This document shows, one piece after another, positions 26,583 through 34,510 of a stretch of DNA of 64,000 nt; position 1 is the stretch's first letter, and each line of letters starts with the position of its first letter. Source of the DNA: CAVSCR01 sp963726575 (lineage in GTDB: Bacteria; Actinomycetota; Actinomycetes; JAHEKZ01); assembly GCA_963726575.1 (NCBI GenBank), contig CAVSCR010000007.1:434001-498000 (forward strand), in the 5' to 3' direction. The position numbers and the translations under genes are program-made. The notes below the pieces were generated by a model. The model ran no database searches, was not told the DNA's origin, and saw nothing but the letters and a program-made list of their open reading frames with translations.

Positions 26583-27818
26583 TCAACTCACCGGCACCGC
26601 GAGCCAGGTTCGCGACGCCGACACCAAGGCGGCGACTCCGATGTCGATGGTCGGTTGCGGCACCGGAGCGTAGGCGGGCGAGTGGTTGGCGGGCAACGCG
26701 GCCATGACCTCGATCATCTGCTCGGCGGTGCTCACCGCCGCATAGGCGGCAGGGTCGGCGCCTCCGAGCAGCCAGTAGACGCACGGGGCACCGGCCGCCG
26801 TCGCGAACACGCCTACGTCCTCACTCGCCGCCAGCTGCCCAGGGTCGATGACGCTCGTGCTGACCGCCTCGAGGGCGGGTCTGGTGTGTTCGGCGGCGGC
26901 GACGTCGTTGGTGACCACGGGGAACGGCACGAGGAACTCGATGTCGGGCTCACGCGGTGCACCGGACGCCAGCGCCTCGGCGCGGATGATCCTGGTCACC
27001 GACTCCAGCACTCGCTGACGAGTTGCCGCGGTGAAGCTGCGAATGCTCACGTGCAGCTCGGCGCGATCCGCGATGATGTTGCCCACCGTGCCTGCGTGTA
27101 CGGCGCCGATGGTCACGACCGCTGGGTCGTTCCAGGCGACCTCCCGCGACACCACACCCTGGAGCCGGAGGATCGTCGCCGCAGCCATGACCACCGGATC
27201 GACGGTGTCCTCTGGCCGCGAACCGTGTCCGCCGCGGCCGTGCAGCGTCACGATCAGCCCGTCGGCAGCGGCAAAGGCCGGCCCCGGGCGCAGACCGAGC
27301 ACGCCCGCTGGCAGCGGCGTCACGTGTTGACCCAGGACGACGTCGGGTCGACCGAACCGCTCGAACAACGCATCGTCGACCATCGCCTGGGCTCCACCAC
27401 CTGCCTCCTCCGCCGGTTGGAAGACGGCAACAACCGTGCCCCGCCACTCGTCGGACCGCTCTCGAAGCTCTGCGCACGCTCCGATCAAGCAGGTCACGTG
27501 GATGTCGTGGCCGCAGGCGTGCATCGCCGGGTGTTCGACACCCGCAGCGTCAACGGCGCGGGCCGTGCTCGCGTAAGGAAGACCGGTCAGCTCCGCGACT
27601 GGCAGTGCGTCCATGTCGGCGCGCAACAACACGGTGGGGCCGTCGCCGTTACGCAGGACACCGACGACGCCGGTACCCCCCACACCCTCCGTCACCTCGT
27701 AACCGACCTCGCGCAGCCAGCCAGCGGCCACGCCGGCGGTACGTGTTTCGCGAAAGGCCAGTTCAGGGTGGCGGTGGAGGTCCTGGTACAGCGTTACGAG
27801 GACAGCGGCGTCGGTCAT
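26583..27818 (-). CDS. M20 family amidohydrolase (hippurate/IAA-amino-acid hydrolase type)
   Basis: A 411-residue zinc- or manganese-dependent hydrolase of the M20D group. LHRHPELAFRE is near residue 14, the metal-binding ADMDALPV and HACGHDIHV motifs are at about 70-105, and QPAEEAGGGA is near 132. A typical dimerisation domain and C-terminal half follow. Members cleave N-acyl or N-aryl-acyl amino acids, and this architecture lacks a signal peptide, so it acts in the cytoplasm. Substrate cannot be read from sequence. It lies 31 bases upstream of the ABC permease stop on the same strand and may not be co-transcribed with the exporter. Start ATG 27818 matches the family. Confidence 0.9.
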   Translation of the reverse strand: MTDAAVLVTLYQDLHRHPELAFRETRTAGVAAGWLREVGYEVTEGVGGTGVVGVLRNGDGPTVLLRADMDALPVAELTGLPYASTARAVDAAGVEHPAMHACGHDIHVTCLIGACAELRERSDEWRGTVVAVFQPAEEAGGGAQAMVDDALFERFGRPDVVLGQHVTPLPAGVLGLRPGPAFAAADGLIVTLHGRGGHGSRPEDTVDPVVMAAATILRLQGVVSREVAWNDPAVVTIGAVHAGTVGNIIADRAELHVSIRSFTAATRQRVLESVTRIIRAEALASGAPREPDIEFLVPFPVVTNDVAAAEHTRPALEAVSTSVIDPGQLAASEDVGVFATAAGAPCVYWLLGGADPAAYAAVSTAEQMIEVMAALPANHSPAYAPVPQPTIDIGVAALVSASRTWLAVPVS

Positions 27819-27848
27819 GACCGCATCCTGCCGGGTCGACCCGAAGCC

Positions 27849-28706
27849 TCACTCCGACTTGGAGAACTCCGCGGCTGCGATCGCGAGCATGACCAGTCCT
27901 ATTCCGAGGACCAGCGCCAGGCAGGCGACGACCGACACCGGCCATCCGCCGATCGTCAGGGTCGGGTTGACTCGTAGCAGCGCCCCGGCCGGCACGTGCA
28001 ACGACTCGAAGACAGTGACCCGTACGGCATGAACCCCGTAGGTGAGCGGGTTCAGGTGGACCAGGATCGACAGCCAGGTCGGCAGCCCCACCAGCGGGTA
28101 CAAGGCCCCGGAAAGAAACGTCAGCGGCAGCATGATCATCTGCATGATCCCCATGACGGCCTGCATCTGCGTCACCCGGGCCGCGATCACCAGCCCGAAC
28201 GAGGTGATCGCGAACGAGATGATGAAGACTTCGATCAGCAGGACCACCACCAGTCGCACCGACAAAGGCACTCCCACGAACGGAGCCAGCGCGATCACCA
28301 GGGCACCCTGCACCGTCGCGACGGTCGAGCCCCCCATGGCCTTTCCGACGATGATCGACGTACGACTCACCGGCGCGACCATCATCTCGCGCAGGAATCC
28401 GAACTCCCGGTCCCACACCACCGACACCGCCGCGAACATCGCTGTGAACAACGTCGAGGTGGCGAGCACGCCGGGGAAGAGGAACGTCTTGAAGTCGAAG
28501 CCGGGGATCGCCATCGACGTCAAGCCGGACAGCCCGTTCCCCAACACGAAGATGAAGAGGACGGGTTGTACGAGCATGGCAATCATCCGGGTGCGGTCGC
28601 CCCAGAAGCGGATCAGCTCGCGGCGCCAGACCATGACGGCGGCGCGCAGGTCATGCGCAACGCCCGCCCGGGCCACGTGGACAGGAACTGTGGCAAGTGT
28701 GGACAT
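27849..28706 (-). CDS. ABC-2 type exporter permease (DrrB-like)
   Basis: A 285-residue membrane protein with six predicted helices. The first is at about 42-58 (MLVQPVLFIFVLG) and the last near 258-278. The ABC-2 signature region around residue 100 (VWDREFGFLREMMVAP) and PLTFLSGALYPLVGLP near 200 are clear. This is the membrane half of a DrrAB-type exporter, which moves lipids, antibiotics or polysaccharide intermediates. It starts three bases after the stop of the ATPase gene, so the two are translationally linked. The substrate is unknown. Neither a biosynthetic cluster nor a resistance determinant is adjacent. Confidence 0.92.
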   Translation of the reverse strand: MSTLATVPVHVARAGVAHDLRAAVMVWRRELIRFWGDRTRMIAMLVQPVLFIFVLGNGLSGLTSMAIPGFDFKTFLFPGVLATSTLFTAMFAAVSVVWDREFGFLREMMVAPVSRTSIIVGKAMGGSTVATVQGALVIALAPFVGVPLSVRLVVVLLIEVFIISFAITSFGLVIAARVTQMQAVMGIMQMIMLPLTFLSGALYPLVGLPTWLSILVHLNPLTYGVHAVRVTVFESLHVPAGALLRVNPTLTIGGWPVSVVACLALVLGIGLVMLAIAAAEFSKSE

Positions 28707-28709
28707 GGG

Positions 28710-29675
28710 CTACCTCCGCGCGAATCCGGGTGGGGCCGACCGGGCGGGGCCTTCCGCATCGCGGATGGTGCGACCGGTGTAGGAGAGGAAGACGTCGTCC
28801 AGAGAAGGTCTGGCCACACTGACCGAGAGGATCGGCACGTCGAGCTCGGCGAAGAGTCGGGGCACGAACTCCTCGCCGGCCGGCACGGCGAATGTGACGG
28901 TTCCGTCGTGGACCGATGCTTCGACATCGAAGCGGTCGCGCAGCCGCTGCGTGGCCAGGGTGTCGTCTGCGGTCTTGATCTGTACCCGGTCGGTGCCCAC
29001 CGAGGCCTTCAACGCCTCCGGCTCCCCCAGGGCGACGATCTGACCTATGTCCATGATGGCGATCCGGTCACAGTTCTCTGCCTCGTCCATGTAGTGGGTC
29101 GTGAGGAAGATGGTGATCTCCTCGCTGCGGCGCAGCTCGTGGATGTACTCCCAGATGTTGGCCCGCGTCTGCGGATCGAGCCCAACGGTCGGTTCGTCGA
29201 GGAAGAGCACGCGGGGCGAGTGCAACAGCCCTCTGGCGATCTCCAACCGTCGCTTCATGCCGCCGGAGTAGGTCTGTACCGCGTCGTCGCGGCGGTCCCA
29301 CAGCGCCACCATCTCGAGTACCTGCCGGATCCGCGCGTCTGCCACGTTGCGCGGAACTCCGTACAGCTCCGCGTGGAACTTCAGGTTCTGCGTACCGGTT
29401 AGGTAGCTGTCCAGGGTGGTCTCCTGGAAGACCAGTCCGATGTGCCTGCGCACGTCGGGCCGCTGTCGTACGACGTCGTAACCGGCTACCGTCGCGGTTC
29501 CCGACGTCGGCTTCGCGAGTGTGCACAGCATTCGGATCGTTGTCGACTTCCCGGCGCCGTTGGGCCCCAGGAATCCGAACGTCTCGCCAGGCAACACATC
29601 GAGGTCGACCCCGCCGACGGCGGTGACGTCACCGTACTTCTTGGTCAGACCTCTGACCCGGATCGCACTGTCCAT
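28710..29675 (-). CDS. ABC transporter ATP-binding protein (DrrA-like)
   Basis: A 321-residue nucleotide-binding subunit. Walker A GPNGAGKST is at 37-45, the Q-loop VFQETTLD near 87, the signature YSGGMKRRLEIARG near 136-149, Walker B VLFLDEPTVGLDP near 155-167, and the H-loop FLTTHYMDEAE near 190. The extra 75-residue C-terminal region is the DUF4162-like domain usual in the DrrA/NatA group. With the next gene it forms a two-gene exporter. It begins 32 bases after the stop of the Clp-N gene, so the transcript may start there or upstream. Confidence 0.93.
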   Translation of the reverse strand: MDSAIRVRGLTKKYGDVTAVGGVDLDVLPGETFGFLGPNGAGKSTTIRMLCTLAKPTSGTATVAGYDVVRQRPDVRRHIGLVFQETTLDSYLTGTQNLKFHAELYGVPRNVADARIRQVLEMVALWDRRDDAVQTYSGGMKRRLEIARGLLHSPRVLFLDEPTVGLDPQTRANIWEYIHELRRSEEITIFLTTHYMDEAENCDRIAIMDIGQIVALGEPEALKASVGTDRVQIKTADDTLATQRLRDRFDVEASVHDGTVTFAVPAGEEFVPRLFAELDVPILSVSVARPSLDDVFLSYTGRTIRDAEGPARSAPPGFARR

Positions 29676-29706
29676 GCGCCACGACCTCCCATGTGCGTCA
29701 GTCCCC

Positions 29707-30252
29707 TCACGCCGCTCGTCCCAGGCCGCGCAAGGTGGCGACCCGAAGGCCTTCTGGTGCCGCGCCGCAATCGGAGAGCAGCCGGGTCACCGTCGGATCG
29801 GCGGTGCGCAACAGACCCAGCAACACGTGCTCACTCGCAATTCCCCCCGACTTCAACCAGACGGCTTCCCGCAGGGCCAGCTGCAGCACCTTCTTGCTGG
29901 TCCGGGAGAACCGCGCCCGGCGCCTGGGCGATCGCGCTCCTGCGACGGCGTCGTCCCCGAACGAGGCGACCAGGTTCTCCATCACGGCGTCGAGATCGAT
30001 GCCGACCGTCCGCAGGGCTTCCGCGTCGTCCGCGGTGAAGTAGTCACCGATCGGGAGCCGCCGGCGCAGCCGGTCGCGGACCGCATCGCTGGAGACCCCC
30101 TGCGCGCGGAGCACCTCTGCGGCCAGGCCGGTACCGTCGATCATCCCCAGGAGGAGGTGCTCAGGAGCCACCTCGTTGCGTCCCAGGTCGTGTGCCTCCA
30201 GCTGTGCTGCGACGACCACGCCGCGGGCCTCGCTGGTGAATCGCCTGACCAT
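29707..30252 (-). CDS. Clp N-terminal domain protein
   Basis: A 181-residue protein consisting of two Clp-N repeats, with no ATPase domain. RFTSEARGVVVAAQLEAHDL and EVAPEHLLLGMI mark repeat one. TSKKVLQLALREAVWLKSG and IASEHVLLGLLR mark repeat two. Such stand-alone repeats may bind substrates or adaptors for ClpC or ClpB, or act independently. The ATG at 30252 has GAAGGAGG five bases upstream, and longer reading of the frame would invade the HTH gene. The HTH and Clp-N genes are a recurrent actinobacterial pair. An in-frame link to the ABC genes downstream is possible. Confidence 0.88.
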   Translation of the reverse strand: MVRRFTSEARGVVVAAQLEAHDLGRNEVAPEHLLLGMIDGTGLAAEVLRAQGVSSDAVRDRLRRRLPIGDYFTADDAEALRTVGIDLDAVMENLVASFGDDAVAGARSPRRRARFSRTSKKVLQLALREAVWLKSGGIASEHVLLGLLRTADPTVTRLLSDCGAAPEGLRVATLRGLGRAA

Positions 30253-30487
30253 CCCGGCCTCCTTCTGCCAACCCTGGAGATGAGCGCGCGTACTTCTTGT
30301 GCACCGCCTGCTTGCTGACGCCAAGGGCGTCGGCGACCTCTTGCCACGACCAGCCCAGGCGTCTGGCGTTGGCGACCTGGACGCCTTCGAGCGCCTCAGC
30401 CAGGCGCCGCAGGGCCGAGGCGGCCCGCAGGCCAACCGTCGGATCGACGTCACTGGCCGCCGCTGTCAGGTCCATGGGCCGGTCCAT
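30161..30487 (-). CDS. Small HTH DNA-binding protein paired with Clp-N
   Basis: The first 70 residues contain RLAEALEGVQVANARRLGW and a helix-turn-helix, SWQEVADALGVSKQAVHKKY. This matches the small HTH protein usually encoded just before stand-alone Clp-N proteins. Beyond residue 70 the frame is Arg/Gly-rich, poor in GC at third positions, and overlaps the Clp-N start by 92 bases. The natural end is therefore probably near residue 72, or the stop was lost by a one-base change. The ATG at 30487 lies seven bases after a good -10 box, so the transcript should be leaderless. It may repress its own promoter. Confidence 0.75.
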   Translation of the reverse strand: MDRPMDLTAAASDVDPTVGLRAASALRRLAEALEGVQVANARRLGWSWQEVADALGVSKQAVHKKYARSSPGLAEGGRDGQAIHQRGPRRGRRSTAGGTRPGTQRGGS

Positions 30488-30493
30488 ACGTCA

Positions 30494-30521
30494 AATGTAG
30501 TTGACGGTTTGAAAGTGTCAA
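30494..30521 (-). promoter_or_regulatory. Sigma-70-type promoter of the leaderless HTH gene
   Basis: On the minus strand TTGACA (30521-30516), a 16-base spacer and TACATT (30499-30494) form a near-consensus promoter. The expected start of transcription falls on the A of the ATG at 30487, so the mRNA would have no leader. A GTTGAC/GTCAAC inverted pair overlaps the promoter, consistent with autoregulation. Confidence 0.75.
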
Positions 30522-30542
30522 CCTGGATTGACGCACCGTCCT

Positions 30543-30584
30543 GTTGGACGACATCCAACCCCGTATTCTAGGATGCCATCCTAG
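30543..30584. promoter_or_regulatory. Two related operator-like palindromes upstream of agmatine deiminase
   Basis: The first, GTTGGACGACATCCAAC (30543-30559), is a 17-mer with one mismatched pair. The second, CTAGGATGCCATCCTAG (30568-30584), is a perfect 17-mer. Both contain GGA(C/T)G and CATCC half sites around a single central base, and their centres are 25 bases apart. They lie 20 to 60 bases upstream of the agmatine deiminase ATG. The TetR-family regulator encoded just after it is the most likely ligand (inference). Confidence 0.75.
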
Positions 30585-30604
30585 GAACTGAGGAGCACCG
30601 AACG

Positions 30605-31639
30605 ATGACGCGACCACTGAGCCCGCGCGACGCCGGCTTCGCCATGCCGGCTGAGTGGACCGAGCACGTCGCCTGCCTGATGCAGTGGCCGTCTCGGGTC
30701 GACCTGTGGCACGACGAGCTGAATCACGCGAAGGACGACTACGCGACGGTGGCGCGCGCGATCGCATCATTCGAGCCGGTGCTGATGTTGTGCAACCCCG
30801 AGGACGCCGCCGAGGTTCGCGATCGGTGCGGTGCCGGCGTCGAGCCTCTGGGCATCTCGATCGACGACTCCTGGGCGCGCGACAGCGGCCCTGCGTTCGT
30901 GAAGAACAGCGCCGGCGAGGTAGCCGTTGTGAACTTCGAGTTCAACGCCTGGGGCAATCGTTGGGAGCCGTCCGTCCATGACAACGACGTGCCCGTCGCA
31001 ATCGCCTCGCACTTCGGCATGCGTCGCTTCGACGCACCGATGGTGCTTGAAGGTGGCTCCTTCTTCGTGGACGGACTGGGCACGCTCGTGACAACGGAGC
31101 AGTGTTTGCTGAACCCCAACCGCAACCCAACGATGTCGCGCGCCGACATCGAGGCGACGCTGCGCGACTACCTCGGCGTCACGACCATCATCTGGCTGCC
31201 CTACGGGCACAGCACAGACGTCGGCCCGGAGGGCACCGACGGTCACGTGGACGGAGTGCTCCAGTACGTCGCACCCGGGCACGTCCTGCTCGAGGTACCG
31301 AGTGACCCGAGCGACCCCGACCATGCACGCGGTGCAGCGAACCAGACCGCGCTGCGTGCCGCTTGTGACGCTGCCGGCAACCAACTGGAGGTCACGATCC
31401 TCGACCCCGGCCCGGATGCCGGCTTGTCGTACTCGAACTTCTACCTCGCCAACGGTGGCGTCATCGTCCCGGTGAGGGGCGACTCGCGTGACGCCGCACC
31501 CTTGGTCACGGTCGCGGAGATCTTCCCGGAACGTGAGGTGGTGGGCGTACCGGGCAGCACCTTGGCCTTCGGCGGAGGCGGACCGCACTGCATCACCCAG
31601 CAAGTCCCGATCGGTCCGCCCGCTGCGCCCTTCTCCTGA
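30605..31639 (+). CDS. aguA: Agmatine deiminase
   Basis: A 344-residue enzyme of the agmatine/peptidyl-arginine deiminase family that converts agmatine to N-carbamoylputrescine and ammonia. The MPAEWTEHVACLMQWP start, DDSWARDSGP near 90, GTDGHVDG near 209 and the catalytic Cys in GGGGPHCITQQVP near 330 are all present. Length and residues suggest full activity. An AGGAG site precedes the ATG, and two palindromes sit in the promoter. The gene is followed by a TetR regulator 13 bases later, so the pair likely form a self-controlled operon. Neither N-carbamoylputrescine amidase nor putrescine transport genes are in the window. Confidence 0.94.
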   Translation: MTRPLSPRDAGFAMPAEWTEHVACLMQWPSRVDLWHDELNHAKDDYATVARAIASFEPVLMLCNPEDAAEVRDRCGAGVEPLGISIDDSWARDSGPAFVKNSAGEVAVVNFEFNAWGNRWEPSVHDNDVPVAIASHFGMRRFDAPMVLEGGSFFVDGLGTLVTTEQCLLNPNRNPTMSRADIEATLRDYLGVTTIIWLPYGHSTDVGPEGTDGHVDGVLQYVAPGHVLLEVPSDPSDPDHARGAANQTALRAACDAAGNQLEVTILDPGPDAGLSYSNFYLANGGVIVPVRGDSRDAAPLVTVAEIFPEREVVGVPGSTLAFGGGGPHCITQQVPIGPPAAPFS

Positions 31640-31651
31640 GCAGAAGGTGCG

Positions 31652-32260
31652 ATGAGGCGCCAGGAGAAGGGCGCGGCCCGGGAGCGGTTGGTGGTCGAGG
31701 CTGCAGCCGCCGTGATCGCCGATCGCGGCCTCGCCAACGTTCGCGTGGCCGACATCGCCGAGCACGCCGGCATGAGCGTCGGCCACGTCACCTACTACTT
31801 CCCGTCAAAGGCTGGCCTGCTGATCCGAGCGATCCAGCTCAGCGAGCAGGCCCTCCACGAACAGGTCGCCGAGGAGGTCAAGCAGATCGTCGACCCGTGG
31901 GAACGACTCGACCGGCTTGTCGAACTGGCCAGTTCGACCGGCCGCGGCGACCCAGATTGGGTGCTGTGGTTCGAGGTTTGGGCCACCGCAGGCTTCGACG
32001 CCGATCTGACGAAGGTGCAGTCCGAGCTCGACGCCAGATGGCGCGGCACTGTGACGCAGGTGATCCACTACGGCTGCGATGCGGGGACGTTCGTCACTGA
32101 CGATGCCGAGGCGGTCGCGACCTTGCTGTCGAGCCTGATCGACGGCCTGTCAGTCCACGTCACCCTCGGCAATCCTGACGTCAGCGTGGAGCTGGCACGC
32201 ACTCTGGTGATGCGAACCGCACTCGCGCTTCTGACCACGCAGAACGGGGCGCCCGCCTGA
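31652..32260 (+). CDS. TetR/AcrR family regulator, probably of aguA
   Basis: A 202-residue repressor with an N-terminal TetR helix-turn-helix (RGLANVRVADIAEHAGMSV, then GHVTYYFPSKAGLL, about 28-60). The all-alpha ligand domain resembles the BetI/TetR_C_6 type, with FEVWATAGFD and an aromatic-lined pocket. It is 13 bases after aguA, with AGAAGG before the ATG. Because aguA and this gene share a promoter region with two palindromes, it is inferred to repress the operon until agmatine or a related polyamine is present. The ligand has not been established. Confidence 0.88.
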   Translation: MRRQEKGAARERLVVEAAAAVIADRGLANVRVADIAEHAGMSVGHVTYYFPSKAGLLIRAIQLSEQALHEQVAEEVKQIVDPWERLDRLVELASSTGRGDPDWVLWFEVWATAGFDADLTKVQSELDARWRGTVTQVIHYGCDAGTFVTDDAEAVATLLSSLIDGLSVHVTLGNPDVSVELARTLVMRTALALLTTQNGAPA

Positions 32261-32299
32261 TCACCGCGGTATTGGGGACAGCGGGTGACGTCGCCACGA

Positions 32300-32482
32300 C
32301 TATGGGACGAGCACACCACGCTCGGGCACCAACGCCGACGGGCGCTGAGGTTCGTCCACTCGCCGCGCCACAACTTCCGGGGCGTCGCCCTCGGGGTACT
32401 TGAGCATCACCCACAGAGGTAAACCAACCGTGAAAGCTACGGCGATCAGACCGAAGAATAGGTTCACCCAAATCCAACTCAT
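32300..32482 (-). CDS. Small single-pass membrane protein
   Basis: A 60-residue protein. Residues 5-28 form one transmembrane helix (WVNLFFGLIAVAFTVGLPLW), followed by a charged cytosolic tail rich in Arg, Pro and Glu with a PEGDAPEVVARR stretch. The ATG at 32482 has AAGGAG eight bases upstream. It stands alone between the TetR gene and the CtaG-like gene, all transcribed convergently or separately. No family is recognised. Good start context and third-position GC argue that it is real. A respiration-related role is possible only from position. Confidence 0.65.
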   Translation of the reverse strand: MSWIWVNLFFGLIAVAFTVGLPLWVMLKYPEGDAPEVVARRVDEPQRPSALVPERGVLVP

Positions 32483-32654
32483 GGCTGTGCTCCTTTCGAA
32501 AGGGGGCCCTGGATCGGGCCACTACCGACGATGCGCGGGCACCCTGGACGGATGCGGACACAGCCCTGTGGTCCACCTGTGACTCACCGAATGGGGCAGC
32601 ACGGCGATTGCTCTCGTCAACGACCGTTCGGAGCAACTACCTCTGGAGCAATGT

Positions 32655-33551
32655 CTATCGTCCGCCAGCGGAACCGGTCAGAGCTTGCGGCTGCAGCGTT
32701 GGCTGCGGCTCGTCGTCCAGCCACCGGGAGATCGTAAACAGGATCGCCGGGAGGAACGTCACCTCACCGCAGACCCACAGAATGGCCCCGGCGAGCTGCT
32801 GGTCGGCCGCCTGGGCCGTAGCACCGGCGCTCGAGTAGAGCGAGTACAGAGTGTGCGTGAACATCACCATGGTCATCGCGATCAGGACCATCACGGCGTT
32901 GGTGGCGATCAGCGCCAGAACGCGGGCGGGCGGGGGCAGCACCGGTCGGAACGGGTAGGAGCCGAACACCTGCAGCCACAGGCCGACGCCGAGCCCGAAG
33001 AAGGCGCCATGGGCAAGCAAGATGTGCACCCACTGGTTGGACGCGGCGAGATCGAACGGGCCCGGAATGTGCCACAGGATCATCGCCGCGTTGAACGCAA
33101 CGATCGCGGTCCACGGGCGGGCACAGAACGCGCGTACCGCGGTCGCGCTCCGCCAGAACGGCCCGACCGAGCTCGCCCGCCGGGGGCGTGTCCGTTGGAG
33201 CATGGTGCCGTACCAGCGCCCGACACCTTGCGGCAGCCCGAGCAGCAGCGGGACCCAGGGTGCGCCGATCACGATGAGTGGTGGTGCGACGAACGCGAGC
33301 AGGATGTGTTGCACGATGTGCGCCGTCAGGTGCACCTCGGACCAATAGTCCACCGGTGATACGACTGCGACGAGCAGGACGAGCAGCCCGGCCCACCAGA
33401 TCATCGCCTGACCAACCCAGGGCTTGACGGTTCGGCCGGAACGCCGGATCGCCCGAAGGTGCCGTCGCAGTCCACGCGCATGGACGACAGCCACAACGGC
33501 GACGAGGATGACGAAGGGATCCAGCGACCAGTGCTGGAGGACCGCGCTCAC
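32655..33551 (-). CDS. ctaG: Cytochrome c oxidase assembly protein, CtaG (caa3) family
   Basis: A 298-residue polytopic membrane protein with seven or more predicted helices. It shows the family's conserved segments: VVSPVDYWSEVHLTAHIVQH near 63-82, LLAFVAPPLIVIGAPWVPLL near 84-103, and ILWHIPGPFD near 160. The conserved His residues in AHIVQH and related loops may bind copper. CtaG of the caa3 type helps insert copper into the oxidase. It is the first member of the respiration block and lies on the same strand as the subunits. It is separated from them by a convergently placed membrane protein gene. Confidence 0.9.
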   Translation of the reverse strand: MSAVLQHWSLDPFVILVAVVAVVHARGLRRHLRAIRRSGRTVKPWVGQAMIWWAGLLVLLVAVVSPVDYWSEVHLTAHIVQHILLAFVAPPLIVIGAPWVPLLLGLPQGVGRWYGTMLQRTRPRRASSVGPFWRSATAVRAFCARPWTAIVAFNAAMILWHIPGPFDLAASNQWVHILLAHGAFFGLGVGLWLQVFGSYPFRPVLPPPARVLALIATNAVMVLIAMTMVMFTHTLYSLYSSAGATAQAADQQLAGAILWVCGEVTFLPAILFTISRWLDDEPQPTLQPQALTGSAGGR

Positions 33552-33676
33552 TGCGCTGCCCCTGGCAACCGGCAGTGACGAACGCGCCGTGGCGTCGAAA
33601 TCCGGTTGTACGCTCTGAGCGGCACAGCGCCCGTCGCTCCACTCATAGGTCGACGGCCGCCTGGGGAGGCGACGTG

Positions 33677-34366
33677 GTGGTGGCGGGGAGCGGGATGGCT
33701 GCGCCGGCGGGTGGTGAGCCGATCGACCAGCCTGCCGACATGCCGATGCGGCCGACCAACTCGTCCGTGACGTCGTGGGTACTGCGGCACCGCCGGCTCA
33801 CTATCGCTGCCGGCGTTCTGGTGACACTGGCTCTCATCGCATTCGTTGACTGGCCCCACCGGGCGACCACCGGACAGCTCCGCTCGGACTTCGCGCTCTA
33901 CTCCACGCAGGTCCGCGGCGACATCCAGTCGTGCAGTGTCGAGGTCGAGCAGACGCTGAGCGCTTACAACCAGATCACTGCCGGCGTCGTGACTGACCGC
34001 GCGACAGCTACGGCGATCGCCGCCCAGACGGCCTTGGACTGCACCCCGCTCGGCAACAGCCGCATCGACGATCTCGGTACGACACAGCCGCCCCGTTCGC
34101 TCGACCAGTTCGACCTCGCCGCGGCGACCCAGCACCTGTACACCTGGAGCTTTCCGGCTGGAGTCGATGTCGCACAAGACGTTCAGCGCCTGCTTGCCAA
34201 ACCGGGGGATCCAACGGCGCTCGCCGACGTGCGGACCCGCCTGTCCCAGATGAGCGCGGCCGCGGCGGCCGCGCAGCAGACGTTCGACCAGGCCGCAGCA
34301 GCGCTCGGCCTGCAACCGGTCGCGTTCGGTCTCGACGAGGTCCGGCCGGGCGTCCTGGTCGGCTGA
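33677..34366 (+). CDS. Membrane-anchored protein of unknown function
   Basis: About 229 residues. A short cytosolic start precedes one helix (LTIAAGVLVTLALIAFVDW). An outside domain of about 165 residues follows, rich in helices and Ala/Thr, with two widely spaced Cys (QSCSVEVE, LDCTPLG) likely to pair. The start is uncertain: GTG 33677 is seven bases after GGGGAGG, and a GTG cluster and ATG 33695 are alternatives. I see no catalytic motif and no family. It lies among oxidase genes but points the other way, so a role in their assembly is speculation. Confidence 0.6.
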   Translation: MVAGSGMAAPAGGEPIDQPADMPMRPTNSSVTSWVLRHRRLTIAAGVLVTLALIAFVDWPHRATTGQLRSDFALYSTQVRGDIQSCSVEVEQTLSAYNQITAGVVTDRATATAIAAQTALDCTPLGNSRIDDLGTTQPPRSLDQFDLAAATQHLYTWSFPAGVDVAQDVQRLLAKPGDPTALADVRTRLSQMSAAAAAAQQTFDQAAAALGLQPVAFGLDEVRPGVLVG

Positions 34367-34395
34367 CCACAAGCGCCAGCTCAGCGAGCCATCCG

Positions 34396-34500
34396 TCAGT
34401 GCCCCCGACGCTGGAAATATCCCCACAGGAGTACGGCGAGGAACACGGAGACGGGCAGCACGAAAGTGAGGACCGCGCCGGTCGCGTTCGAGGCAGCCAT
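34396..34500 (-). CDS. 34-residue membrane peptide after oxidase subunit III
   Basis: The ATG at 34500 lies ten bases after the stop of the oxidase subunit III gene, with AAGGG upstream. The peptide begins MAASNATGAV, then one helix of about 18 hydrophobic residues (LTFVLPVSVFLAVLLWG), and ends YFQRRGH. It resembles in form the tiny single-helix accessory subunits found in terminal oxidases, and its placement at the end of the operon supports that. Sequence similarity to a named subunit is not claimed. It is below the size at which genes are usually annotated. Confidence 0.62.
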   Translation of the reverse strand: MAASNATGAVLTFVLPVSVFLAVLLWGYFQRRGH

Positions 34501-34510
34501 GGCGTGCCCT

